From positions 496,001 to 560,000 of the forward strand of contig JAWQEG010000255.1 in assembly GCA_033782935.1 (NCBI GenBank): DNA of 64,000 nucleotides. Reading direction: 5' to 3'. Shown piece after piece: positions 14,576 through 27,689 of this stretch. The first letter of the stretch is position 1. Every line of letters starts with the position of its first letter. A program made the position numbers and the translations under genes. This stretch comes from Petrolisthes cinctipes. Its lineage: Eukaryota > Arthropoda > Malacostraca > Decapoda > Porcellanidae. The notes below the pieces were generated by a model. The model was not told where the DNA came from and did no database searches. It worked only from the letters and a program-made list of their open reading frames with translations.

Positions 14576-15841
14576 GCGATCTGTACATGCCTACTCAGCC
14601 TTAGAGAATTTTCAAAATACAGGCCCAAAATATGCTAAAAATCGACATTTTGGGTGCCCAAAGTCGATTTGTGCATTCATCTTCTGTACCCGTTTATATC
14701 TCAAATTCAGGCTCAAAACACCCAAAAATCCGATATTTTTTTGTGCCTGAAGCGATCTGTACATGCCTACTCCGTGTTAGAGTATTTACACAATACAGAC
14801 CCAAAACATGCTCAAAATCGATATTTTGGGTGCAAAGAGTCGATATGTGCATTCATCTTCATTACCTGTTTACATATCAAATTCAGGCTCAAAACACCCG
14901 AAAATTCAATATTTTTGGGTTCCAAAAGCGATCTGTACATGCCTACTCAGTGCTAGAATGTTTTTAAAATATAGGCTCTAAACATGCTATAAATCGATAT
15001 TTTAGGTGTCCAAAGTAGATATGTGCATGCATCTTCTGTACCCGTTTATACCTCAATTTCAGGCTCAAAACACCCGAAAATCAGATATTTTTGTGTCCCA
15101 GAAGCGATATGTCTATGCCTACTCCTTCTTAGAATGTTTTCAAGATACAGACCCAAAACATGCTAAAAATAGATATATTAGGTGCAAAAAGTCGATATGT
15201 GCATGCATCTTCTGTATCCATTTATATCTCAAAATAAGGCTCAAAACACTCGAAAATTCGGTATTTTTGGGTCCCAGAAGCGATCTGTACATGCCTTCTC
15301 CTTACTAGAATGTTTTTAAGATACAGACCCAAAACAAACTCAAAATCAATATTTTAGGTGCAAAAAGTCGATATGTACCTGCATCTTCAGTACCCGTTTA
15401 TATCTTAAATTCAGGCTCAAAACACCCAAAAATTCAATATTTTTGGGTTCCAGAAGCAATCTGTACATGTCTACTCAGAGCTAGACTGTTTTTAAAATAT
15501 AGGCTTAAAACATGCTAAAAATCGACATTTTAGGTGTCCAATGTCGATATGTGCATACATCTTTTGTACCAGTTTATATCCCAAATTCAGGCTCAAAACA
15601 CCCGAAAATTTGATATTTTTGGGACCCAGAAGCGATCTGTACATGCCTACTCAGTGCTAGAATATTTTCAAAACATAGGCCCAATACATGCTAAAAATCG
15701 ATATTTTAGGTGCCCAATGTCGATATGTGCATGCATCTTCTGTACCCGTTTATATCTCAAATTCAGGCACAAAACACCCGAAAATTCGAGATTTTTGGGT
15801 CCCAGAAGCGATCTGTACATGCCTACTCAGTGCTAGAATGT
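13555..15841 (+). repeat. 13-monomer unit, ~2,287 bp, copy 1
   Basis: This is directly followed by its copy at 15,842-18,141. Shared private features include CTCAGCCTTAGAGAATTTTC, a CAAAATATGCTAAAAATCGAC monomer split, TTTATACCTCAATTTCAGG, AAAATAGATATATTAGG and CCTTCTCCTTACTAG. The start of this unit overlaps the last partial 1,408-bp unit, so two periods are nested in the same sequence. Confidence 0.85.
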
Positions 15842-18141
15842 TTTCAAAATACAGGCCTAAAACATGCTGTAAATCGATATTTTAGCTGCCCAAAGTCAAT
15901 ATGTGTATGCATCTTCTGTACCGTCTATACCCAAATTCAGGTTCAAAACACTCGAAAATTCGATATTTTTTGGTCCCAGAAGCAATCTGTACATGCCTAC
16001 TTCTTGCTAGAAAGTTTTAAGATACAGACCCAAAACATGCTTTAAAATCGATATTTTAGGTTCAAAAATTCGATATGTGCATGCATCATCTGTACCCATT
16101 TATATCTCAAATTCAGGCTCAAAACTCCGAAATTTCGATATTTTTGTGTCCCAGAAGCGATCTGTACATGCATACTCTGTGTTAGAGTGTTTTTTAAAAT
16201 ACAGGCCCAAAACATGCTAAAAATTGATATTTTAGGTGCACAAAGTCAATATGTGTATGCATTCTCTGTACCCGGTTATATCTCAAATTCGGGCTCAAAA
16301 CACCCGAAAGTTCAATATTTTTGGGTCCCAGAAGCGATCTGTACATGCCTACTCAGTGCTAGAATGTTTTTAAAATAGAGGCTCAGAACATGTTAAAAAT
16401 CGATATTTTGGGTGCCCAAAGTCAATATGTGCATGCATGTTCTGTACCCGTTTATATCTCAAATTTAGGCTCAAAACACCCGAAAATTCGATATTTTTGT
16501 GTCCCAGAAGCGATCTGTATATGCCTACTTCGTGTTTGAGTATTTTCAAAATACATGCCCAAAACATGCTGAAAATCGATATTTTAGCTGCCCATAGTCG
16601 ATATGTGCATGCATCTTCTGTACACGTTTATATCTCAAATTCAGGCTCAAAACTCCCGAAAATTCGATATTTTTGGGTCCCAGAAGCGATCTGTGCATGC
16701 CTACTCCGTGTTAGAGTACTTTTAAAATTCAAGCCCAAAACATGCTAAAAATCGATATTTTAGGTGCCCATTTTCGATATGTGCATGCATATTCTGTACC
16801 CGTTTATATCTCAAATTCAGGCTCAAAACACCCGAAAATTCGATATTTTTGGGTCCCTTAAGCGATCTGTACATGCCTACTCAGCCTTAGAGAATTTTCA
16901 AAATACAGGCCCAAAATATGCTAAAAATCGACATTTTGGGTGCCCAAAGTCGATTTGTGCATTCATCTTCTGTACCCGTTTATATCTCAAATTCAGGCTC
17001 AAAACACCCAAAAATCCGATGTTTTTTTGTGCCTGAAGCGATCTGTACATGCCTACTCCGCGTTAGAGTATTTACACAATACAGACCCAAAACATGCTCA
17101 AAATCGATATTTTGGGTGCAAAGAGTCGATATGTGCATTCATCTTCATTACCTGTTTACATATCAAATTCAGGCTCAAAACACCCGAAAATTCAATATTT
17201 TTGGGTTCCAAAAGCGATCTGTACATGCCTACTCAGTGCTAGAATGTTTTTAAAATATAGGCTCTAAACATGCTATAAATCGATATTTTAGGTGTCCAAA
17301 GTAGATATGTGCATGCATCTTCTGTACCCGTTTATACCTCAATTTCAGGCTCAAAACACCCGAAAATCAGATATTTTTGTGTCCCAGAAGCGATATGTCT
17401 ATGCCTACTCCTTCTTAGAATGTTTTCAAGATACAGACCCAAAACATGCTAAAAATAGATATATTAGGTGCAAAAAGTCGATATGTGCATGCATCTTCTG
17501 TATCCATTTATATCTCAAAATAAGGCTCAAAACACTCGAAAATTCGGTATTTTTGGGTCCCAGAAGCGATCTGTACATGCCTTCTCCTTACTAGAATGTT
17601 TTTAAGATACAGACCCAAAACAAACTCAAAATCAATATTTTAGGTGCAAAAAGTCGATATGTACCTGCATCTTCAGTACCCGTTTATATCTTAAATTCAG
17701 GCTCAAAACACCCAAAAATTCAATATTTTTGGGTTCCAGAAGCAATCTGTACATGTCTACTCAGAGCTAGACTGTTTTTAAAATATAGGCTTAAAACATG
17801 CTAAAAATCGACATTTTAGGTGTCCAATGTCGATATGTGCATACATCTTTTGTACCAGTTTATATCCCAAATTCAGGCTCAAAACACCCGAAAATTCGAT
17901 ATTTTTGGGACCCAGAAGCGATCTGTACATGCCTACTCAGTGCTAGAATATTTTCAAAACATAGGCCCAATACATGCTAAAAATCGATATTTTAGGTGCC
18001 CAATGTCGGTATGTGCATGCATCTTCTGTACCCGTTTATATCTCAAATTCAGGCACAAAACACCCGAAAATTCGAGATTTTTGGGTCCCAGAAGCGATCT
18101 GTACATGCCTACTCAGTGCTAGAATGTTTTCAAAATATAGG
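15842..18141 (+). repeat. 13-monomer unit, ~2,287 bp, copy 2
   Basis: This is a tandem copy of 13,555-15,841 with the same monomer order and only scattered differences, including a 1-2 bp deletion in CTGTACCGTCTATACCC near 15,917. Together with the matching sequence to 18,455 it is repeated again 3,509 bp downstream. Confidence 0.85.
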
Positions 18142-19359
18142 CTCAAAACATGCAAAAAATCGATATTTTAGGTGCCGAAAGTCAATATGTGTATGCATTC
18201 TCTGTACCCGGTTATATCTCAAATTCGGGCTCAAAACACCCGAAAATTCAATATTTTTGGGTCCCAGAAGCGATCTGTACATGCCTACTCAGTGCTAGAA
18301 TGTTTTTAAAATAGAGGCTCAGAACATATTAAAAATCGATATTTTGGGTGCCCAAAGTCAATATGTGCATGCATGTTCTGTACCCGTTTATATCTCAAAT
18401 TTAGGCTCAAAACACCCAAAAATTCGACATTTTTGTGTCCCAGAAGCGATCTGTACGTGTCTACTCCGTGTTAGAGTATTTTAAAAATACAGGCCCAAAA
18501 CATGCTCAAAATCGATATTTTGGGTGCTTTAAGTCGATATGTGCATGCATCTTATGTACCCGTTTATATCTCAAATTCAGACTCAAAACACCCGAATATT
18601 CGATATTTTTGGGTCCCAAAAGCGATCTGTACATGCCTACTCCGTGTTAGAGTATTTTCAAAATACATGCCCAAAACATGCTGAAAATCGATATTTTAGC
18701 TGCCCATAGTCGATATGTGCATGCATCTTCTGTACACGTTTATATCTCAAATTCAGGCTCAAAACACCCGAAAATTCGATATTTTTGGGTCCCAGAAGCG
18801 ATCTGTGCATGCCTACTCCGTGTTAGAGTACTTTTAAAATTCAAGCCCAAAACATGCTAAAAATCGATATTTTAGGTGCCCATTTTCGATATGTGCATGC
18901 GTATTCTGTACCCGTTTATATTTCAAATTCAGGCTCAAAACACCCGAAAATTCGATATTTTTGGGTCCCTTAAGCGATCTGTACATGCCTACTCAGTGCT
19001 AGAATGTTTTCAAAATAGAGGCTCAGAACATGCTAAAAATCGATATTTTAGGTGCCCGAAGTCGATATGTGCATGAATCTTCTGTACCCGTTTATATCTC
19101 AAATTCAGGCTCAAAACACCCAAAAATTCGATATTTTTGTGTCCCAAAAGCGATCTGTACGTGTCTACTCCGTGTTAGAGTATTTTAAAAATACAGGCCC
19201 AAAACATGCTCAAAATCGATATTTTGGGTGCTTTAAGTCGATATGTGCATGCATCTTCTGTACTTGTTTATATCTCAAATTCAGACTCAAAACACCCGAA
19301 TATTCGATATTTTTGGGTCCCAAAAGCGATCTGTACATGCCTACTCCGTGTTAGAGTAT
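18142..19359 (+). repeat. Satellite between amplified blocks
   Basis: About 7 monomers. 18,142-18,455 matches 21,651-21,963. 18,660-18,900 carries the CCCATAGTCGATATG and CCCATTTTCGATATG monomers also found in the 1,408-bp units. No gene was seen. Confidence 0.8.
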
Positions 19360-21963
19360 TTTCAAAATACAGGCCTAAAACATGCTGTAAATCGATATTT
19401 TAGCTGCCCAAAGTCAATATGTGTATGCATCTTCTGTACCCAAATTCAGGTTCAAAACACTCGAAAATTCGATATTTTTTGGTCCCAGAAGCAATCTGTA
19501 CATGCCTACTTCTTGCTAGAAAGTTTTAAGATACAGACCCAAAACATGCTTTAAAATCGATATTTTAGGTTCAAAAATTCGATATGTGCATGCATCATCT
19601 GTACCCATTTATATCTCAAATTCAGGCTCAAAACTCCGAAAATTCGATATTTTTGTGTCCCAGAAGCGATCTGTACATGCATACTCTGTGTTAGAGTGTT
19701 TTTTTAAATACAGGCCCAAAACATGCTAAAAATTGATATTTTAGGTGCACAAAGTCAATATGTGTATACATTCTCTGTACCCGGTTATATCTCAAATTCG
19801 GGCTCAAAACACCCGAAAATTCAATATTTTTGGGTCCCAGAAGCGATCTGTACATGCCTACTCAGTGCTAGAATGTTTTTAAAATAGAGGCTCAGAACAT
19901 GTTAAAAATCGATATTTTGGGTGCCCAAAGTCAATATGTGCATGCATGTTCTGTACCCGTTTATATCTCAAATTTAGGCTCAAAACACCCGAAAATTCAA
20001 TATTTTTGTGTCCCAGAAGTGATCTGTATATGCCTACTCCGTGTTTGAGTATTTTCAAAATACATGCCCAAAACATGCTGAAAATCGATATTTTAGCTGC
20101 CCATAGTCGATATGTGCATGCATCTTCTGTACACGTTTATATCTCAAATTCAGGCTCAAAACACCCGAAAATTCGATATTTTTGGGTCCCAGAAGCGATC
20201 TGTGCATGCCTACTCCGTGTTAGAGTACTTTTAAAATTCAAGCCCAAAACATGCTAAAAATCGATATTTTAGGTGCCCATTTTCGATATGTGCATGCGTA
20301 TTCTGTACCCGTTTATATCTCAAATTCAGGCTCAAAACACCCGAAAATTCGATATTTTTGGGTCCCTTAAGCGATCTGTACATGCCTACTCAGCCTTAGA
20401 GAATTTTCAAAATACAGGCCCAAAATATGCTAAAAATCGACATTTTGGGTGCCCAAAGTCGATTTGTGCATTCATCTTCTGTACCCGTTTATATCTCAAA
20501 TTCAGGCTCAAAACACCCAAAAATCCGATATTTTTTTGTGCCTGAAGCGATCTGTACATGCCTACTCCGTGTTAGAGTATTTACACAATACAGACCCAAA
20601 ACATGCTCAAAATCGATATTTTGGGTGCAAAGAGTCGATATGTGCATTCATCTTCATTTCCTGTTTACATATCAAATTCAGGCTCAAAACACCCGAAAAC
20701 TCAATATTTTTGGGTTCCAAAAGCGATCTGTACATGCCTACTCAGTGCTAGAATGTTTTTAAAATATAGGCTTTAAACATGCTATAAATCGATATTTTAG
20801 GTGTCCAAAGTAGATATGTGCATGCATCTTCTGTACCCGTTTATACCTCAATTTCAGGCTCAAAACACCCGAAAATTAGATATTTTTGTGTCCCAGAAGC
20901 GATATGTCTATGCCTACTCCTTCTTAGAATGTTTTCAAGATACAGACCCAAAACATGCTAAAAATAGATATATTAGGTGCAAAAAGTCGATATGTGCATA
21001 CATCTTCTGTATCCATTTATATCTCAAAATAAGGCTCAAAACACTCGAAAATTCGGTTTTTTTGGGTCCCAGAAGCGATCTGTACATGCCTTCTCCTTAC
21101 TAGAATGTTTTTAAGATACAGACCAAAAACAAACTCAAAATCAATATTTTAGGTGCAAAAAGTCGATATGTACCTGCATCTTCAGTACCCGTTTATATCT
21201 TAAATTCAGGCTCAAAACACCCAAAAATTCAATATTTTTGGGTTCCAGAAGCAATCTGTACATGTCTACTCAGAGCTAGACTGTTTTTAAAATATAGGCT
21301 TAAAACATGCTAAAAATCGACATTTTAGGTGTCCAATGTCGATATGTGCATACATCTTTTGTACCAGTTTATATCCCAAATTCAGGCTCAAAACACCCGA
21401 AAATTCGATATTTTTTGGACCCAGAAGCGATCTGTACATGCCTACTCAGTGCTAGAATATTTTCAAAACATAGGCCCAATACATGCTAAAAATCGATATT
21501 TTAGGTGCCCAATGTCGATATGTGCATGCATCTTCTGTACCCGTTTATATCTCAAATTCAGGCACAAAACACCCGAAAATTCGAGATTTTTGGGTCCCAG
21601 AAGCGATCTGTACATGCCTACTCAGTGCTAGAATGTTTTCAAAATATACGCTCAAAACATGCAAAAAATCGATATTTTAGGTGCCGAAAGTCAATATGTG
21701 TATGCATTCTCTGTACCCGGTTATATCTCAAATTCGGGCTCAAAACACCCGAAAATTCAATATTTTTGGGTCCCAGAAGCGATCTGTACATGCCTACTCA
21801 GTGCTAGAATGTTTTTAAAATAGAGGCTCAGAACATGTTAAAAATCGATATTTTGGGTGCCCAAAGTCAATATGTGCATGCATGTTCTGTACCCGTTTAT
21901 ATCTCAAATTTAGGCTCAAAACACCCAAAAATTCGACATTTTTGTGTCCCAGAAGCGATCTGT
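19360..21963 (+). repeat. Copy of the 15.8-18.5 kb block, 3,509 bp downstream
   Basis: About 2.6 kb aligned with 15,842-18,455 at an offset of 3,509 bp (20 monomers minus 11 bases). The missing bases are explained by a deletion near 19,438, where CTGTACCCAAATTC lacks the CGTCTATAT stretch. The rare CACAAAACACCCGAAAATTCGAG and TGCCGAAAGTCAATATG monomers are kept in the same order. Confidence 0.85.
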
Positions 21964-22976
21964 ATATGCCTACTCCGTGTTTGAGTATTTTCAAAATACA
22001 TGCCCAAAACATGCTGAAAATCGATATTTTAGCTGCCCATAGTCGATATGTGCATGCATCTTCTGTACCCGTTTATATCTCAAATTCAGGCTCAAAACAA
22101 CCGAAAATTCGATATTTTTGGGTCCCAGAAGCGATCTGTGCATGCCTACTCCGTGTTAGAGTACTTTTAAAATTCAAACCCAAAACATGCTATAAATCGA
22201 TATTTTAGGTGCCTATTTTCGATATGTGCATGCGTATTCTGTACCCGTTTATATCTCAAATTCAGGCTCAAAACACCCGAAAATTCGATATTTTTGGGTC
22301 CCTTAAGCGATCTGTACATGCCTACTCAGTGCTAGAATGTTTTCAAAATAGAGTCTCAGAACATGCTAAAAATCGATATTTTAGGTGCCCGAAGTCGATA
22401 TGTGCATGAATCTTCTGTACCCGTTTATATCTCAAATTCAGACTCAAAACCCCCGAAAATTCGATTTATTTGTGTCCCAAAAGCGATCTGTACGTGTCTA
22501 CTCCGTGTTAGAGTATTTTAAAAATACAGGCCCAAAACATGCTCAAAATCGATATTTTGGGTGCTTTAAGTCGATATGTGCATGCATCTTCTGTACCCGT
22601 TTATATCTCAAATTCAGACTCAAAACACCCGAATATTCGATATTTTTGGGTCCCAAAAGCGATCTGTACATGCCTACTCCGTGTTAGAGTATTTTCAAAA
22701 TACAGGCCTAAAACATGCTGTAAATCGATATTTTAACTGCCCAAAGTCAATATGTGTATGCATCTTCTGTACCGTCTATATCCCAAATTCAGGTTCAAAA
22801 CACTCGAAAATTCGATATTTTTTGGTCCCAGAAGCAATCTGTACATGCCTACTTCTTGCTAGAAAGTTTTAAGATACAGACCCAAAACATGCTTTAAAAT
22901 CGATATTTTAGGTTCAAAAATTCGATATGTGCATGCATCATCTGTACCCATTTATATCTCAAATTCAGGCTCAAAA
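19908..22976 (+). repeat. 3.07-kb block, copy 1 of the 4,399-bp pair
   Basis: This aligns with 24,307-27,375 at a constant offset of 4,399 bp at every landmark I checked over about 3.07 kb, so I found no net indel. The two copies share private variants such as TTTTTTGGACCCAG near 21,413 and 25,812 and CCCCCGAAAATTCGATTTATTTG near 22,450 and 26,849. Confidence 0.87.
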
Positions 22977-24306
22977 CTCCGAAAATTCGATATTTTTGTG
23001 TCCCAGAAGCGATCTGTACATGCCTACTCAGTGCTAGAATGTTTTTAAAATAGAGGCTCAGAACATGTTAAAAATCGATATTTTGGGTGCCCAAAGTCAA
23101 TATGTGCAGGCATGTTCTGTACCCGTTTATATCTCAAATTTAGGCTCAAAACACCCGAAAATTCGATATTTATGTGTCCCAGAAGCGATCTGTATATGCC
23201 TACTCCGTGTTTGAGTATTTTCAAAATAAATGCCCAAAACATGCTGAAAATCTATATTTTAGCTGCCCATAGTCGATATGTGCATGCATCTTCTGTACCC
23301 GTTTATATCTCAAATTCAGGCTCAAAACACCCGAAAATTCGATATTTTTGGGTCCCAGAAGCGATCTGTGCATGCCTTCTCCGTGTTAGAGTACTTTTAA
23401 AATTCAAGCCCAAAACATGCAAAAAATCGATATTTTAGGTGCCCATTTTCGATATGTGCATGCGTATTCTGTACCCGTTTATATCTCAAATTCAGGCTCA
23501 GAACACCCGAAAATTCGATATTTTTGGGTCCCTTAAGCGATCTGCACATGCCTACTCAGCCTTAGAGAATTTTCAAAATACAGGCCCAAAATATGCTAAA
23601 AATCGACATTTTGGTTGCCCAAAGTCGATATGTGCATTCATCTTCTGTACCCGTTTATATCTCAAATTCAGGCTCAAAACACCCGAAAATTAGATATTTT
23701 TGTGTCCCAGAAGCGATATGTCTATGCCTACTCCTTCTTAGAATGTTTTCAAGATACAGACCCAAAACATGCTAAAAATAGATATATTAGGTGCAAAAAG
23801 TCGATATGTGCATGCATCTTCTGTATCCATTTATATCTCAAAATAAGGCTCAAAACACCCGAAAATTCGGTATTTTTGGGTCCCAGAAGCGATCTGTACA
23901 TGCCTTCTCCTTACTAGAATGTTTTTAAGATACAGACCCAAAACAAACTCAAAATCAATATTTTAGGTGCAAAAAGTCGATATGTACCTGCATCTTCAGT
24001 ACCCGTTTATATCTTAAAATCAGACTCAAAACACCCAAAAATTCAATATTTTTTTGGTTCCAGAAGCAATCTGTACATGTCTACTCAGAGCTAGACTGTT
24101 TTTAAAATATAGGCTTAAAACATGCTAAAAATCGACATTTTAGGTGTCCAATGTCGATATGTGCATACATCTTTTGTACCAGTTTATATCCCAAATTCAG
24201 GCTCAAAACACCCGAAAATTCGATATTTTTGGGTCCCTTAAGCCATCTGCACATGCCTACTCAGCCTTAGAGAATTTTCAAAATACAGGCCCAAAATATG
24301 CTAAAA
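22977..24306 (+). repeat. Satellite between the 4,399-bp copies
   Basis: A mosaic of about 7.5 monomers. 23,100-23,690 matches 27,330-27,914 at about 4,220-4,224 bp, including the private TATTTATGTGTCC and CATTTTGGTTGCCC changes. 23,690-24,200 instead matches sequence from 28,266 on, offset 4,576 bp. The switch of partner near 23,690 looks like an exchange breakpoint. Confidence 0.75.
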
Positions 24307-27300
24307 ATCGATATTTTGGGTGCCCAAAGTCAATATGTGCATGCATGTTCTGTACCCGTTTATATCTCAAATTTAGGCTCAAAACACCCGAAAATTCGAT
24401 ATTTTTGTGTCCCAGAAGCGATCTGTATATGCCTACTCCGTGTTTGAGTATTTTCAAAATACATGCCCAAAACATGCTGAAAATCGATATTTTAGCTGCC
24501 CATAGTCGATATGTGCATGCATCTTCTGTACACGTTTATATCTCAAATTCAGGCTCAAAACACCCGAAAATTCGATATTTTTGGGTCCCAGAAGCGATCT
24601 GTGCATGCCTACTCCGTGTTAGAGTACTTTTAAAATTCAAGCCCAAAACATGCTAAAAATCGATATTTTAGGTGCCCATTTTCGATATGTGCATGCGTAT
24701 TCTGTACCCGTTTATATCTCAAATTCAGGCTCAAAACACCCGAAAATTCGATATTTTTGGGTCCCTTAAGCGATCTGTACATGCCTACTCAGCCTTAGAG
24801 AATTTTCAAAATACAGGACCAAAATATGCTAAAAATCGACATTTTGGGTGCCCAAAGTCGATTTGTGCATTCATCTTCTGTACCCGTTTATATCTCAAAT
24901 TCAGGCTCAAAACACCCAAAAATCCGATATTTTTTTGTGCCTGAAGCGATCTGTACATGCCTACTCCGTGTTAGAGTATTTACACAATACAGACCCAAAA
25001 CATGCTCAAAATCGATATTTTGGGTGCAAAGAGTCGATATGTGCATTCATCTTCATTACCTGTTTACATATCAAATTCAGGCTCAAAACACCCGAAAACT
25101 TAATATTTTTGGGTTCCAAAAGCGATCTGTACATGCCTACTCAGTGCTAGAATGTTTTTAAAATATAGGCTCTAAACATGCTATAAATCGATATTTTAGG
25201 TGTCCAAAGTAGATATGTGCATGCATCTTCTGTACCCGTTTATACCTCAATTTCAGGCTCAAAACACCCGAAAATTAGATATTTTTGTGTCCCAGAAGCG
25301 ATATGTCTATGCCTACTCCTTCTTAGAATGTTTTCAAGATACAGACCCAAAACATGCTAAAAATAGATATATTAGGTGCAAAAAGTCGATATGTGCATGC
25401 ATCTTCTGTATCCATTTATATCTCAAAATAAGGCTCAAAACACTCGAAAATTCGGTATTTTTGGGTCCCAGAAGCGATCTGTACATGCCTTCTCCTTACT
25501 AGAATGTTTTTAAGATACAGACCCAAAACAAACTCAAAATCAATATTTTAGGTGCAAAAAGTCGATATGTACCTGCATCTTCAGTACCCGTTTATATCTT
25601 AAATTCAGGCTCAAAACACCCAAAAATTCAATATTTTTGGGTTCCAGAAGCAATCTGTACATGTCTACTCAGAGCTAGACTGTTTTTAAAATATAGGCTT
25701 AAAACATGCTAAAAATCGACATTTTAGGTGTCCAATGTCGATATGTGCATACATCTTTTGTACCAGTTTATATCCCAAATTCAGGCTCAAAACACCCGAA
25801 AATTCGATATTTTTTGGACCCAGAAGCGATCTGTACATGCCTACTCAGTGCTAGAATATTTTCAAAACATAGGCCCAATACATGCTAAAAATCGATATTT
25901 TAGGTGCCCAATGTCGATATGTGCATGCATCTTCTGTACCCGTTTATATCTCAAATTCAGGCACAAAACACCCGAAAATTCGAAATTTTTGGGTCCCAGA
26001 AGCGATCTGTACATGCCTACTCAGTGCTAGAATGTTTTCAAAATATATGCTCAAAACATGCAAAAAATCGATATTTTAGGTGCCGAAAGTCAATATGTGT
26101 ATGCATTCTCTGTACCCGGTTATATCTCAAATTCGGGCTCAAAACACCCGAAAATTCAATATTTTTGGGTCCCAGAAGCGATCTGTACATGCCTACTCAG
26201 TGCTAGAATGTTTTTAAAATAGAGGCTCAGAACATGTTAAAAATCGATATTTTGGGTGCCCAAAGTCAATATGTGCATGCATGTTCTGTACCCGTTTATA
26301 TCTCAAATTTAGGCTCAAAACACCCAAAAATTCGACATTTTTGTGTCCCAGAAGCGATCTGTATATGCCTACTCCGTGTTTGAGTATTTTCAAAATACAT
26401 GCCCAAAACATGCTGAAAATCGATATTTTAGCTGCCCATAGTCGATATGTGCATGCATCTTCTGTACCCGTTTATATCTCAAATTCAGGCTCAAAACAAC
26501 CGAAAATTCGATATTTTTGGGTCCCAGAAGCGATCTGTGCATGCCTACACCGTGTTAGAGTACTTTTAAAAATCAAACCCAAAACATGCTATAAATCGAT
26601 ATTTTAGGTGCCTATTTTCGATATGTGCATGCGTATTCTGTACCCGTTTATATCTCAAATTCAGGCTCAAAACACCCGAAAATTCGATATTTTTGGGTCC
26701 CTTAAGCGATCTGTACATGCCTACTCAGTGCTAGAATGTTTTCAAAATAGAGTCTCAGAACATGCTAAAAATCGATATTTTAGGTGCCCGAAGTCGATAT
26801 GTGCATGAATCTTCTGTACCCGTTTATATCTCAAATTCAGACTCAAAACCCCCGAAAATTCGATTTATTTGTGTCCCAAAAGCGATCTGTACGTGTCTAC
26901 TCCGTGTTAGAGTATTTTAAAAATACAGGCCCAAAACATGCTCAAAATCGATATTTTGGGTGCTTTAAGTCGATATGTGCATGCATCTTCTGTACCCGTT
27001 TATATCTCAAATTCAGACTCAAAACACCCGAATATTCGATATTTTTGGGTCCCAAAAGCGATCTGTACATGCCTAATCCGTGTTAGAGTATTTTCAAAAT
27101 ACAGGCCTAAAACATGCTGTAAATCGATATTTTAGCTGCCCAAAGTCAATATGTGTATGCATCTTCTGTACCGTCTATATCCCAAATTCAGGTTCAAAAC
27201 ACTCGAAAATTCGATATTTTTTGGTCCCAGAAGCAATCTGTACATGCCTACTTCTTGCTAGAAAGTTTTAAGATACAGACCCAAAACATGCTTTAAAATC

Positions 27301-27375
27301 GATATTTTAGGTTCAAAAATTCGATATGTGCATGCATCATCTGTACCCATTTATATCTCAAATTCAGGCTCAAAA
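24307..27375 (+). repeat. 3.07-kb block, copy 2 of the 4,399-bp pair
   Basis: This is the paralogue of 19,908-22,976. Differences are isolated substitutions, for example AAATTCAAACCC against AAAATCAAACCC near 26,570. Very high similarity over 17 monomers indicates a single recent block duplication rather than monomer-by-monomer turnover. Confidence 0.87.
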
Positions 27376-27689
27376 CACCCGAAAATTCGATATTTATGTG
27401 TCCCAGAAGCGATCTGTATATGCCTACTCCGTGTTTGAGTATTTTCAAAATACTGGCCCAAAACATGCTGAAAATCTATATTTTAGCTGCCCATAGTCGA
27501 TATGTGCATGCATCTTCTGTACCCGTTTATATCTCAAATTCAGGCTCAAAACACCCGAAAATTCGATATTTTTGGGTCCCAGAAGCGATCTGTGCATGCC
27601 TTCTTCGTGTTAGAGTACTTTTAAAATTCAAGCCCAAAACATGCAAAAAATCGATATTTTAGGTGCCCATTTTCGATATGTGCATGCGT

